Positions 7,654-15,180 of a DNA stretch of 64,000 bases are shown one piece after another. Numbering within the stretch: position 1 is the first letter of the stretch; every line of letters begins with the position of its first letter. Below the pieces are notes generated by a model that was not told the DNA's origin, did no database searches, and was given only the letters and a program-made list of their open reading frames with translations. Position numbers and translations under genes: made by a program. This DNA is from Hymenobacter nivis (GTDB taxonomy: Bacteria; Bacteroidota; Bacteroidia; Cytophagales; Hymenobacteraceae), in assembly GCF_006439025.1 (NCBI RefSeq), contig NZ_RCYZ01000004.1, positions 434,001 to 498,000 of the forward strand, in the 5' to 3' direction.

Positions 7654-8106
7654 CTACTCTCCTTTGATGCGCGGGTCGAACGCGAAATCTTCGCGGGCCA
7701 CGAGGCGGACGCGGGCAAAATCGGGGTGCTGGGTGTTGAAAACATAGTTGAACTCGTGGGCGATGACCGACGAGGGCACCCGCAGCACGGCCGCCGCCCG
7801 GCGCGCGTACCAGGCCGCGCCCAGGGGCTGGCAGCGGGCGTAATGCGCCGGCGACTGCCAATCGGCGGGCAGGTCGGCCAGCGTGAGCTCCGCCACGGCC
7901 AGGTCGTCGGGGAAGTCGATGACCACCACTTTGAACAGGTCGCTGAGGCCCTCGCCGCTGCGGTGCACCACGTTTTCGAGGCAGGCCAGGGCCCGGCTGC
8001 CGGCGGCGTAGAGCACGAACTGGCCGCGCAGGTTCCAGCGGCCGGGGTTGCCGGAGGACACCAGGGCGTCGGCGTACCGGGCCAGGCAAATGCGGTAAAC
8101 TTCCAC
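7654..8106 (-). CDS. RES-domain toxin (NAD+-degrading type)
   Basis: This 150-residue protein has the RES-family layout: an N-terminal VYRI segment with GNPGRWNLRGQFVLYAAGS (about 19-37), LACLENVVH (41-49), and a C-terminal SSVIAHEFNYVFNTQHPDF followed by FDPR. Known members, such as MbcT and the Photorhabdus RES toxin, deplete NAD+ and halt growth. The start is GTG at 8106. It lies 25 nt downstream of the Xre/MbcA-type antitoxin gene, the standard antitoxin-then-toxin order. Confidence 0.88.
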   Translation of the reverse strand: MEVYRICLARYADALVSSGNPGRWNLRGQFVLYAAGSRALACLENVVHRSGEGLSDLFKVVVIDFPDDLAVAELTLADLPADWQSPAHYARCQPLGAAWYARRAAAVLRVPSSVIAHEFNYVFNTQHPDFARVRLVAREDFAFDPRIKGE

Positions 8107-8131
8107 GGGGGCGCGGGTTTAGGGGCCCCGG

Positions 8132-8575
8132 CTAGGCCAGGTCGCCGTAGGCAATGCGGTCAATTTCCTCGGCCACCAGGTCGATGCCGCCGCTGGTTTC
8201 GAGCAGCGCCAGCGGCACCTGGGCCCCCAGCCCGTAGGCGGGCTTGCTGAGCCAGCGCCGGAACGCGGCCGGGGCCCCAAACACTTCCTCGCCGCGGCGG
8301 GCCAGGGCCAATAGCTTGAGCACCTGCTCGCTGGCAGCGGGGTTGAGGCGCTTTTTGGCTTCGCGGTAGGTGCGCAGGGTTTTGGTGGTGGTGTGCAGCA
8401 AGTCGGCCAGCTCGTCGGCGTGGAGCTGGAGCACGCCGGCCACGTCAAACGCCGTTTTGGCCAGCACGCCAGCGCGCGCCTCCATCACCAGCGCGTAGGG
8501 GTCGGCCACGACGGTGGCCAGGCCCAGCAGGGCAGCGGAATAGACAACAGTGCGGGGGTGAACGGCGGCGGACAT
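8132..8575 (-). CDS. Xre/MbcA/ParS-type antitoxin of the RES toxin
   Basis: From ATG 8575 this is a 147-residue protein. Its middle part (ADELADLLHTTTKTLRTYREAKKRLNPAASEQVLKLLALARRGEEVFG) is the helix-turn-helix plus start of the DUF2384 toxin-binding domain, and WLSKPAYGLGAQVPLALLETSGG continues that domain. It should neutralise the downstream RES toxin and repress its own operon. An ATG at 8614 is in frame but would place the N-terminus inside the palindromic operators, so I prefer 8575. Confidence 0.88.
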   Translation of the reverse strand: MSAAVHPRTVVYSAALLGLATVVADPYALVMEARAGVLAKTAFDVAGVLQLHADELADLLHTTTKTLRTYREAKKRLNPAASEQVLKLLALARRGEEVFGAPAAFRRWLSKPAYGLGAQVPLALLETSGGIDLVAEEIDRIAYGDLA

Positions 8576-8584
8576 GGCGGCGGC

Positions 8585-8640
8585 GGGGAAATATTTCCCC
8601 AAAGATGGGAACATTTTCCCTATTAACGAGAAAATGTTCC
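8585..8640. promoter_or_regulatory. Palindromic operator sites upstream of the RES/Xre pair
   Basis: GGGGAAATATTTCCCC at 8585-8600 is a perfect 16-bp palindrome. Next to it, GGAACATTTTC (8608-8618) and GAAAATGTTCC (8630-8640) form a perfect 11-bp inverted repeat around an 11-nt spacer. Both share a GGRAAN(A/T)TTTC-like half-site and lie just upstream of the antitoxin start. They are probably the autoregulatory binding sites of the antitoxin. Confidence 0.7.
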
Positions 8641-8671
8641 GTTTTGGTTCGCACCCGGCCGCTCGGGGGCC

Positions 8672-9220
8672 CTACTTGGCCGCCCCGGCCGCCTGCTGGG
8701 CGCGCCACTCGGGGGCGAGGATGCTCATTTCCACCAGGCTCCAGTAGGCATCGCCGTGGCGGGCCACGTCGCGCAGCGTGCCGTCGGTGTGGAAGCCGCA
8801 GGCGCGGTAGCAGCGGAGGGCGCCGTGGTTGAAGTCGTACACGCCCAGGCCGATGCGGTGCAGGCCCAGCTCGGCGAAGCCGATGCGCAGCAGCGCCCGC
8901 ACCATGGCCGCGCAGTAGCCGCGGCCCCGGGCCCCGGGGCCCACCAGCACCCGCGTGATGCGGCCCGACCGGTCGCGCTCGCTCAGGCTGCCCAGCGAGA
9001 TGTGGCCCACCGTCTGCCCGGTGGCGCTTTCCACGGCTTTGTAAATGAACACGTCGGGCGCCGCGAAGTCGTTGGCCCCGCGGATGTACCAGGCCAAATC
9101 GTCGGGGGTGAGCGGGAACGTGAAGAGCGCGCCGCTCCACTCGCTGAGCAGCTGGTCGGTGTCAATCCAGGCGATGAGCTGGTCAAAATCGGCGGGGCCG
9201 AAGGGTTCGAGGGTAATCAT
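8672..9220 (-). CDS. GNAT-family N-acetyltransferase (RimJ/RimL-like)
   Basis: From ATG 9220 the product has 182 residues. The acetyl-CoA loop is visible as TRVLVGPGARGRGYCAAMVRALLRIGF (V-x-P-x-x-R-G-x-G), followed by HRIGLGVYDFNHGALRCYRACGF, the typical motif-B segment. It starts MITLEPFGPADFDQLIAWI, as in RimJ/RimL-like transferases. The substrate cannot be predicted. It stands alone between the toxin-antitoxin operators and the MscS gene, both on the same strand. Confidence 0.85.
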   Translation of the reverse strand: MITLEPFGPADFDQLIAWIDTDQLLSEWSGALFTFPLTPDDLAWYIRGANDFAAPDVFIYKAVESATGQTVGHISLGSLSERDRSGRITRVLVGPGARGRGYCAAMVRALLRIGFAELGLHRIGLGVYDFNHGALRCYRACGFHTDGTLRDVARHGDAYWSLVEMSILAPEWRAQQAAGAAK

Positions 9221-9282
9221 ATCAGCAGAGCAAGCGGAGGCCACCTAAAAACCCAAAGTAAGCGCCTACCGGCCCGGGGGCC

Positions 9283-10392
9283 CTACTCCAGGGCGGCGGC
9301 GGCCCCGGGCCCGGGGCGCTGGAACTGCTCCTCGGGGCCCACCAGGGCGCGGGTTTTGGGCAGGCTTTCGGGGTAGTGCTGCTGCACGAAGGCCACGAGC
9401 TGCTCGCGCACTTCGCAGCGCAAATCGAAGGCCGTGCTCGAATCGACGGCGCTCACCAGGGCCCGCAGCTCCACGGTGCGCTCCTTCACGTCGGTGACTT
9501 GCAGCACGGATACGCGGCCGTCCCAGCGCGGCGAGGCGGCCAGGATGCGCTGGAGCTCGGCCCGCACGGCGGCCACGGGCAGCGAGTGGTCGACGTACAA
9601 AAAGACCGTGCCCAGCAGCTGCGACGAGGAGCGCGTCCAGTTCTGAAACGGCTTCTCGATGAAGTACGTGAGCGGCAGCACCAGCCGGCGCTCGTCCCAG
9701 ATGCGGAGCACGACGTAGGTGAAGGTGATTTCCTCGACCCGGCCCCACTCGCCCTCCACCACCAGCACGTCGTCGAGGCGGATGGGCTGGGTGAAGGCAA
9801 TTTGGAAGCCGGCCAGCAGGTTGCTCAGCGAGCGCTGGGCCGCGAAGCCCACCACCACGCTGGCAATGCCCGCCGAGGCCAGCAGCCCGGTGCCCACCCG
9901 GCGCACCGTGGCAAAGCTCATGAGCACGAGCGCGGCGGCCACGAACACAATGAGCGAGACGAGCATTTTCTTCACGAACTGCAACTGCGTGAGCAGCTTG
10001 CGCACCCGCAGGTTGTCGCCGGGCCCGGCGAGCTGGTAGTGGGCCAGCACCAAGTCCTGGGCCACGTCCGCGGTGCCCACCAGGCCCCAGGCAAAGGTGC
10101 CGATGAAGGCGATGTCGACCACGCGGCGCACCACGGCGAAGGCCCGCGCCTCAAGCGGCACCAGCGGCAGCAGCAGCGCCAGCAGCAACACCGGGAAAAA
10201 GAAGGCCGACGCCCGCTGCAGGTGCGCCGCCACCGAGCGGGCCAGGGCCGAATCTTGCCGCCGCTCGTAGGCGCGCAGGGCCCCAAACAGGGCGGTTTTC
10301 AGCAGCCAGCCGCCCACCGCGCTGCCTACTAGCACGGCCAGCGCCAGCGCGGCGGGGTAGCGTTCCAGGAATTCGGTTACGTGTTCGTTCAT
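9283..10392 (-). CDS. MscS-family small-conductance mechanosensitive channel
   Basis: The 369-residue protein from ATG 10392 has four hydrophobic segments (roughly 15-37, 60-80, 88-108 and 145-165) and then the pore-lining helix region LLASAGIASVVVGFAAQRSLSNLLAGFQIAFTQP, typical of MscS TM3. The beta domain follows: IRLDDVLVVEGEWGRVEEITFTYVVLRIWDERRLVLP. It releases solutes on hypo-osmotic shock in the inner membrane. It is encoded alone, with 114 nt to eutC upstream. Confidence 0.92.
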   Translation of the reverse strand: MNEHVTEFLERYPAALALAVLVGSAVGGWLLKTALFGALRAYERRQDSALARSVAAHLQRASAFFFPVLLLALLLPLVPLEARAFAVVRRVVDIAFIGTFAWGLVGTADVAQDLVLAHYQLAGPGDNLRVRKLLTQLQFVKKMLVSLIVFVAAALVLMSFATVRRVGTGLLASAGIASVVVGFAAQRSLSNLLAGFQIAFTQPIRLDDVLVVEGEWGRVEEITFTYVVLRIWDERRLVLPLTYFIEKPFQNWTRSSSQLLGTVFLYVDHSLPVAAVRAELQRILAASPRWDGRVSVLQVTDVKERTVELRALVSAVDSSTAFDLRCEVREQLVAFVQQHYPESLPKTRALVGPEEQFQRPGPGAAAALE

Positions 10393-10489
10393 AAGCACCG
10401 CCAACAAAGAGGGCCCCGGGGCCCCGCCGCTTGTACCGCCGTTCGGGGCGAAAGGTTGGGCTTAGCGCCCGGGGCCCCGGGCGCCGCCG

Positions 10490-11278
10490 CTACGCGCCCA
10501 GCCGGCCCGACTCGTCCTTGAGCGCCACCCCGGAGAGGCCCCGGCGCAGGGCTTCGCGCAGCAGGAAAAACAGCGTGTCGGCCGCCGCCGCGTAGCCCAG
10601 GCCCGCGGGCCGGATGTTGGACACGCAGTTACGGGCCGCGTCCGTGAGGCCCGGCCGGGGCGCGTGGGTGAGGTAGGCCCCCAGGCTGTCGGGCGCGCTC
10701 AGCCCCGGCCGCTCGCCGATGAGCACCAGCACCAGCCGGGCCCCCAGCCGCTGGCCGGTTTCGTCGCCAAGGGCCACGCGGGCCTGCTCGGCCAGCACCA
10801 GGGGCCCCACGTGCAGGCCGGCGGCGTGCAGCTGCGGCAGCAGCAAGGCCAGCAGCGGGGCGGCGTGGGCGTTCACGGCGGTGGCCGAGAGGCCGTCGGC
10901 CAGCACCACGGCCACGTCGCAGGGGCCCTGGCCGGCCAGCGCGGCGTGCGCTTCCGGGGCCAGCTGCCGGCCGCGGTCGGGGCGCTGGAGGTACTCGGGG
11001 CGGCTGCCGGCCTGGCTGCGCACCGCCAGCACGGGCCGGCCCAGGGCCCCCAGCGCGGCCCGCAGCCGGTCCGTGTCGAGGGCCGAGTACACCGCGTCGC
11101 GGGCGTGGGCATGGGCCAGGCGGAAGGCCAGCGCCGCGCGCAGCGGCTCGCTGGTGCCCGTGCGCCCCAGCGCAATGCGGGCGGCGGTGAAGGCTTGCAG
11201 CCCGGCCCAGGGGTCGGGCGCGGGGCCGCCAGTGGCGGCGGGCGCGGGCAGGGAGGCGGGGGAATCTGGGTTAATCAT
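10490..11278 (-). CDS. eutC: EutC, ethanolamine ammonia-lyase small subunit
   Basis: From ATG 11278 the product has 262 residues. It contains family segments RIALGRTGTSEPLRAALAFRLAHAHARDAVYSAL, SRPEYLQRPDRGRQL, DVAVVLADGLSATAVNAHAAPLL, LVLIGERPGLSAPDSLGAYLTHAPRPG and NCVSNIRPAGLGYAAAADTLFFLL. With EutB it forms the adenosylcobalamin-dependent lyase that splits ethanolamine into acetaldehyde and ammonia. It is separated from eutB by the GrpB-APH fusion gene, all three on one strand with short gaps (58 nt here). Confidence 0.95.
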   Translation of the reverse strand: MINPDSPASLPAPAATGGPAPDPWAGLQAFTAARIALGRTGTSEPLRAALAFRLAHAHARDAVYSALDTDRLRAALGALGRPVLAVRSQAGSRPEYLQRPDRGRQLAPEAHAALAGQGPCDVAVVLADGLSATAVNAHAAPLLALLLPQLHAAGLHVGPLVLAEQARVALGDETGQRLGARLVLVLIGERPGLSAPDSLGAYLTHAPRPGLTDAARNCVSNIRPAGLGYAAAADTLFFLLREALRRGLSGVALKDESGRLGA

Positions 11279-11336
11279 CGCCGTGGTTGGTGAAGAGTAC
11301 GCGCTTACCTGCAAACATCCCCTGGCAAAGGGGGAC

Positions 11337-12938
11337 TTACTCGTTCGGGGCCGGGCCGTCCCGTGGTTCTTCCGGCGGCACCGGCCACTTGTGGTAAGTT
11401 AGCCAGGCCCGCATCATGCCCACGTACACCTTCAGGTAGTTTGCGCTCAGGAAGAAATTCGTCCAATCGAAGCGCTGCACCTGCACGCCCAGGTAAAAGA
11501 GCCACACGGCCGCGCCCGCCGCCGGCACCAGCTGCCGCTCGTCGGCCGAGAGGCTGCGCACGCGCCCGTACCCGGCCAGAAAGTGGGCGACCTTGTCCTC
11601 GTACTGCTGCTTGTCCGCCTCAATGTTGAAGAGCTGTAGGCAGAAGTAGGCCACGTCCAGCACGGCGGGGCCGTTGCCGCAGAAGTCGAAGTCAAACACG
11701 GTAATTTCGTTCTGCTCGGTGATGGCCATGTTGTCGTACCAGAAGTCGAGGTGCACCGCGCCGGTGGGCAGCGCTGCAGGGCCCGCCTGGGCAAATGCCT
11801 GCGCCAAGTGGCGGCTGGTTGTGCGCAGGTACTCCATTTCGGGCAGCTCCTCGGCAAAAAACGTGCGCGCCGAGGCGTAGGATTGCGTGAGCAATAGGTC
11901 CGGCGTGTAGGCAGGGCGGGCCAAGGGCTGCCCACTGGTCACCTGGTGCAGCTGGCCCAGCATTGCCCCAATGGCCGTGCAGGCGGCCGGGTTCAGGAAG
12001 CGCACCTTGCCGCCCGCCGCAAAGGAAAAGAGCACCAGGTAGCGGCGGCCTTCGGGGGCGGCTACTTCCTGAATCAATTCCTGTGCCCTGTCCGCCAGCG
12101 GGTAGGACACGCCCAGCCCCTTTGCCCGCAGTTGGAGCAGCAGGGCCAGCTCGGCCTCAATTTCGGGACGGGTGCGCCAGTTGTGGCTGTACACCCGCAG
12201 CACGTACTGGCGGTCGGCATCGGCCAGCAGGTACGTGTGGTTGATGCCCGTTTTGAGCAAGCGGCAGGTGCTGGACGCGCCAAGGGCGTAGCGCTCGGCC
12301 ACCAGGTGGCCCAGGGCCTGGGCGTCCAGCGTGGAGGCCGAAACGGGGAAGGACGGGGGCGCAGCCGGCAGCCGGGCGAGGGCGAGCGTATCGGCAATGA
12401 AGCGCGCCTTGCCCAGCACGTAGGCCCCGCGGTCGTGCCGGAACTGCGCCGCCAGCCCCAACTTGAGGCGCTCGTACTGCCGGGCACGGGCGGGGTGCGC
12501 GTTCAGGTAATCCCGGAACGCGGGTTGCTCCCACATCGCGTTGCCCGCAGGGCAGACGTGCAGGTGGTAAATTTGCGCGCTGCCGCCCCCTACCCGGTAG
12601 CCTTTGCCAAACGACATGTAGGCGTCGATGTTCTCCCGCTGCGGCACCTTGAAATAGGCATAGCCCAGGGCCTCAAACTGCCGAATAAGCCCTTCGCTAA
12701 ACAGGCGTTCTGGCGGGATGGCAATTAGCAGGTCGATGTAAGGCTTGGACTTGATTGCCGGAATGGCCGTGCTACCGAAGTGCTCAACGGTTAGCAGCGT
12801 TTCAGGACCAATGGCTGCCAGCAGGCGGTGCTTTTCCTGCGCAAACAAGTCTTTCCAAGCGGCGTCGTGCGCCACCAGCTCAACGGGGAAAAAAGTATTC
12901 CACTCTTCTTTGGTCAGGGACTTTAATTCTTTCGACAC
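11337..12938 (-). CDS. GrpB-family nucleotidyltransferase fused to APH-type phosphotransferase
   Basis: From GTG 12938 the product has 533 residues (an earlier GTG at 12968 adds 10). Residues 1-180 match the GrpB/UPF0157 fold: VELVAHDAAWKDLFAQEK, VEHFGSTAIPAIKSKPYIDLLI (the nucleotidyltransferase-like core) and YHLHVCPAGNAMWEQPAFRDYL. The rest is an aminoglycoside-phosphotransferase/choline-kinase-like kinase: RLLKTGINHTYLL and YVLRVYSHN (ATP lobe), the catalytic loop AVHLDFWYDNM (H-x-D-x4-N) and metal-binding ITVFDFDFCG. The gene lies between eutB and eutC (89-119 nt and 58 nt), so ethanolamine or a derivative is a plausible substrate, but that is inference from position only. Confidence 0.82.
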   Translation of the reverse strand: MSKELKSLTKEEWNTFFPVELVAHDAAWKDLFAQEKHRLLAAIGPETLLTVEHFGSTAIPAIKSKPYIDLLIAIPPERLFSEGLIRQFEALGYAYFKVPQRENIDAYMSFGKGYRVGGGSAQIYHLHVCPAGNAMWEQPAFRDYLNAHPARARQYERLKLGLAAQFRHDRGAYVLGKARFIADTLALARLPAAPPSFPVSASTLDAQALGHLVAERYALGASSTCRLLKTGINHTYLLADADRQYVLRVYSHNWRTRPEIEAELALLLQLRAKGLGVSYPLADRAQELIQEVAAPEGRRYLVLFSFAAGGKVRFLNPAACTAIGAMLGQLHQVTSGQPLARPAYTPDLLLTQSYASARTFFAEELPEMEYLRTTSRHLAQAFAQAGPAALPTGAVHLDFWYDNMAITEQNEITVFDFDFCGNGPAVLDVAYFCLQLFNIEADKQQYEDKVAHFLAGYGRVRSLSADERQLVPAAGAAVWLFYLGVQVQRFDWTNFFLSANYLKVYVGMMRAWLTYHKWPVPPEEPRDGPAPNE

Positions 12939-13057
12939 GGCACGAGCTATTTTTAAGGTGACCAGCACGCAATCAGGGAGTAAAGATTAGCACGGTCGTC
13001 TACTTTTTGAGCCAACCGTTTGGCCAAGACCAATCGCCGCTAGCCACCACCGGGGCC

Positions 13058-14446
13058 CTACCGCAGCGGCGCGGGCAGCTGCCCCAGCAGCGGGGCGGCG
13101 GCCGACGCGGGCCGCAGGGCCCCCTGGGCGTCGAAAATGCCCTGCTGCACCAGCCAGGCCTCGAACTCGGGCGCCGGGCGCAGGCCCAGCACGCGGCGCA
13201 GGTAGAGCGCGTCGTGGAAGGAGGTGGACTGGTAGCCGAGCATGATGTCGTCGGCCCCGGGCACGCCCATCACGAAGGTGCAGCCAGCCACGCCCAGCAG
13301 CGTGAGCAGCGTGTCGGTGTCGTCCTGGTCGGCCTCGGCGTGGTTGGTGTAGCACACGTCCACGCCCATGGGCAGGCCCAGCAGCTTGCCGCAAAAATGG
13401 TCTTCCAGCGCCGCGCGGATGATTTGCTTGCCGTCGTAGAGGTACTCGGGGCCGATGAAGCCGACCACCGAGTTCACCAGCAGCGGCCGGAAGCGGCGGG
13501 CCACGGCGTAGGCGCGGGCCTCGCAGGTTTGCTGGTCCATTCCGTGGTGGGCGTTGGCCGAAAGGGCGCTGCCCTGGCCGGTTTCGAAGTACATCACGTC
13601 CTGCCCCACCGTGCCGCGGTGCAGGCTCAGCGTGGCCTCCCAGGCTTCCTGCAACACGCCCAGGCCGACGCCGAAACTGGCGTTGGCCGCCTCAGTGCCG
13701 GCAATGGACTGGAACGTGAGGTCCACCGGAGCCCCCTGCTCGATGAGCTGCAGCGCGGTGGTGACGTGGCAGAGCACGCACGACTGGGTGGGGATTGCGT
13801 ACTGTTCGCGCACGGCGTCCAGCATGTGCAGCAAGTTGCTCACCGCCTGGGTGTTATCGGTAGCCGGGTTGATGCCGATGACGGCGTCGCCGCTGCCGTA
13901 GCGCAGGCCGTCCACGAGGCTGGCGGCGATGCCGCGCAGGTCGTCGGTGGGATGGTTGGGCTGCAGGCGCGTGGCCAGGCGCCCGCGCAGGCCCAGCGTG
14001 TTGCGGAAGCGCGTGACGACCTCCACGCGCCGGGCCACGGCAATCAGCTCCTGGTTGCGCAGCAGCTTGCTCACGGCGGCCACCATCTCGGGCGTCAGGC
14101 CGGGGGCCAGCGCGGCCAGGGCCCCCGCGTCGGCGGCGTCCGACACCAGCCAGTCGCGCAGCTGCCCCACCGTGAGGTGGCCCACGGGCGCAAACGCCGC
14201 CGCATCGTGCGTGTCGATGATGAGCCGCGTCACCTCGTCCTGCTCGTAGGGCACCAGCGCCTCGTGCAGGAAATTGCGCAGCGGCACATCGGCCAGCGCG
14301 TACTGGGCGGCCACGCGCTCCTCGTAGGTGGCGGCGGCCACGCCGGCCAGCGCGTCGCCGGCGCGCAGCGGCGAGGCCCGCGCCAGCAGCGTTTTCAGGT
14401 TCTCAAAAACGTAGGTGTGCTGGCGGACGGTGTGGCGGTAGGGCAT
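13058..14446 (-). CDS. eutB: EutB, ethanolamine ammonia-lyase large subunit
   Basis: This 462-residue protein matches EutB throughout: RLATRLQPNHPTDDLRGI, YGSGDAVIGINPATDN (substrate-binding region), QSCVLCHVTT, FQSIAGTEAANASFGV, YFETGQGSALSANAHHGMDQQT and GFIGPEYLYDGKQIIRAALEDHFCGKLLGLPMGVDVCYTNHAEAD. It holds adenosylcobalamin and the ethanolamine site. Start ATG 14446 is conventional (MPYRHTVRQHTYVF). No reactivase EutA or microcompartment shell genes are seen nearby. The permease gene is upstream on the same strand, with a lipoprotein gene between. Confidence 0.96.
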   Translation of the reverse strand: MPYRHTVRQHTYVFENLKTLLARASPLRAGDALAGVAAATYEERVAAQYALADVPLRNFLHEALVPYEQDEVTRLIIDTHDAAAFAPVGHLTVGQLRDWLVSDAADAGALAALAPGLTPEMVAAVSKLLRNQELIAVARRVEVVTRFRNTLGLRGRLATRLQPNHPTDDLRGIAASLVDGLRYGSGDAVIGINPATDNTQAVSNLLHMLDAVREQYAIPTQSCVLCHVTTALQLIEQGAPVDLTFQSIAGTEAANASFGVGLGVLQEAWEATLSLHRGTVGQDVMYFETGQGSALSANAHHGMDQQTCEARAYAVARRFRPLLVNSVVGFIGPEYLYDGKQIIRAALEDHFCGKLLGLPMGVDVCYTNHAEADQDDTDTLLTLLGVAGCTFVMGVPGADDIMLGYQSTSFHDALYLRRVLGLRPAPEFEAWLVQQGIFDAQGALRPASAAAPLLGQLPAPLR

Positions 14447-14538
14447 TTTTGGCTGATGGCTATTGCTATTAGGTGTTCAGAAATGCTGATGTAACCACTG
14501 GCTAGCACGGGCAAAAGGCATCGCAGCTGCGGCTGGCG

Positions 14539-15093
14539 CTAGCGCCGTTGGAGCAAGTACACCAGGGCCCCCTGGTTGCCGGTGGCGGTCATTTGCACCA
14601 CTTCCCAGCCGTCGGCCGCAGCTTCGTCGAGCGCCCGGCCCAGCGTAGCGCGGGCCAAATCGGCCCGCTTTTCCAACATCCGAAAGCCCCGGTTGAACCG
14701 TGCAGCCTCCTCGCGCTGCTGCCTGGCTTCCTCGCGCTGCTGCGTGGCCGCGGTTTGCTGCCGGCGCTGGCCATCCGGGCCCGTCACAAACGTTCCTTCG
14801 GGCGTGGATTCAGTCGTGGTCGTCTCCGTGGTCACCACGCTGCTTTCCGCGGTCTGGGGGCCCAGCAGCGCCCCGGGCGAGAGGACGCGGGTCGAGTCCG
14901 TTTCCTGCACCGTTTCGCCGGTCTTGCCGCGGAACGCCGGGCTGTAAGCCAGCACCCGGCGGCCCGCCAGCCAGCCGGGGCCCTCGTAGAAGATTTGCAT
15001 GTAAGTGGCCTGCGCCGCCCCGGGCGACGGCGCGGAGGAGCAGCCCGCCAGGGACGTGGTGGCCAGGGCCAGGAGGTAGCAGAAGCGGAACAT
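14539..15093 (-). CDS. Hypothetical lipoprotein in the ethanolamine cluster
   Basis: From ATG 15093 the product has 184 residues, starting MFRFCYLLALATTSLAGCSS: a signal peptide with lipobox SLAGC. The rest is hydrophilic, with a Thr/Glu-rich middle (SSVVTTETTTTES), a charged Gln/Arg/Glu stretch (QQREEARQQREEAARFNRGF, likely helical or coiled coil) and a C-terminal DGWEVVQMTATGNQGALVYLLQRR. The end resembles short DUF4177-like folds, but I cannot assign a family. It lies between the permease gene and eutB, same strand, and may be an unrelated passenger. Confidence 0.7.
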   Translation of the reverse strand: MFRFCYLLALATTSLAGCSSAPSPGAAQATYMQIFYEGPGWLAGRRVLAYSPAFRGKTGETVQETDSTRVLSPGALLGPQTAESSVVTTETTTTESTPEGTFVTGPDGQRRQQTAATQQREEARQQREEAARFNRGFRMLEKRADLARATLGRALDEAAADGWEVVQMTATGNQGALVYLLQRR

Positions 15094-15180
15094 GGGGCAG
15101 CGGCAAAGGTGGAACCGGAAGCCAAGTATAATTAAACCAACGGATAACACCAGGGCTGGGCGCCCGCCCCACGCCCCCGC

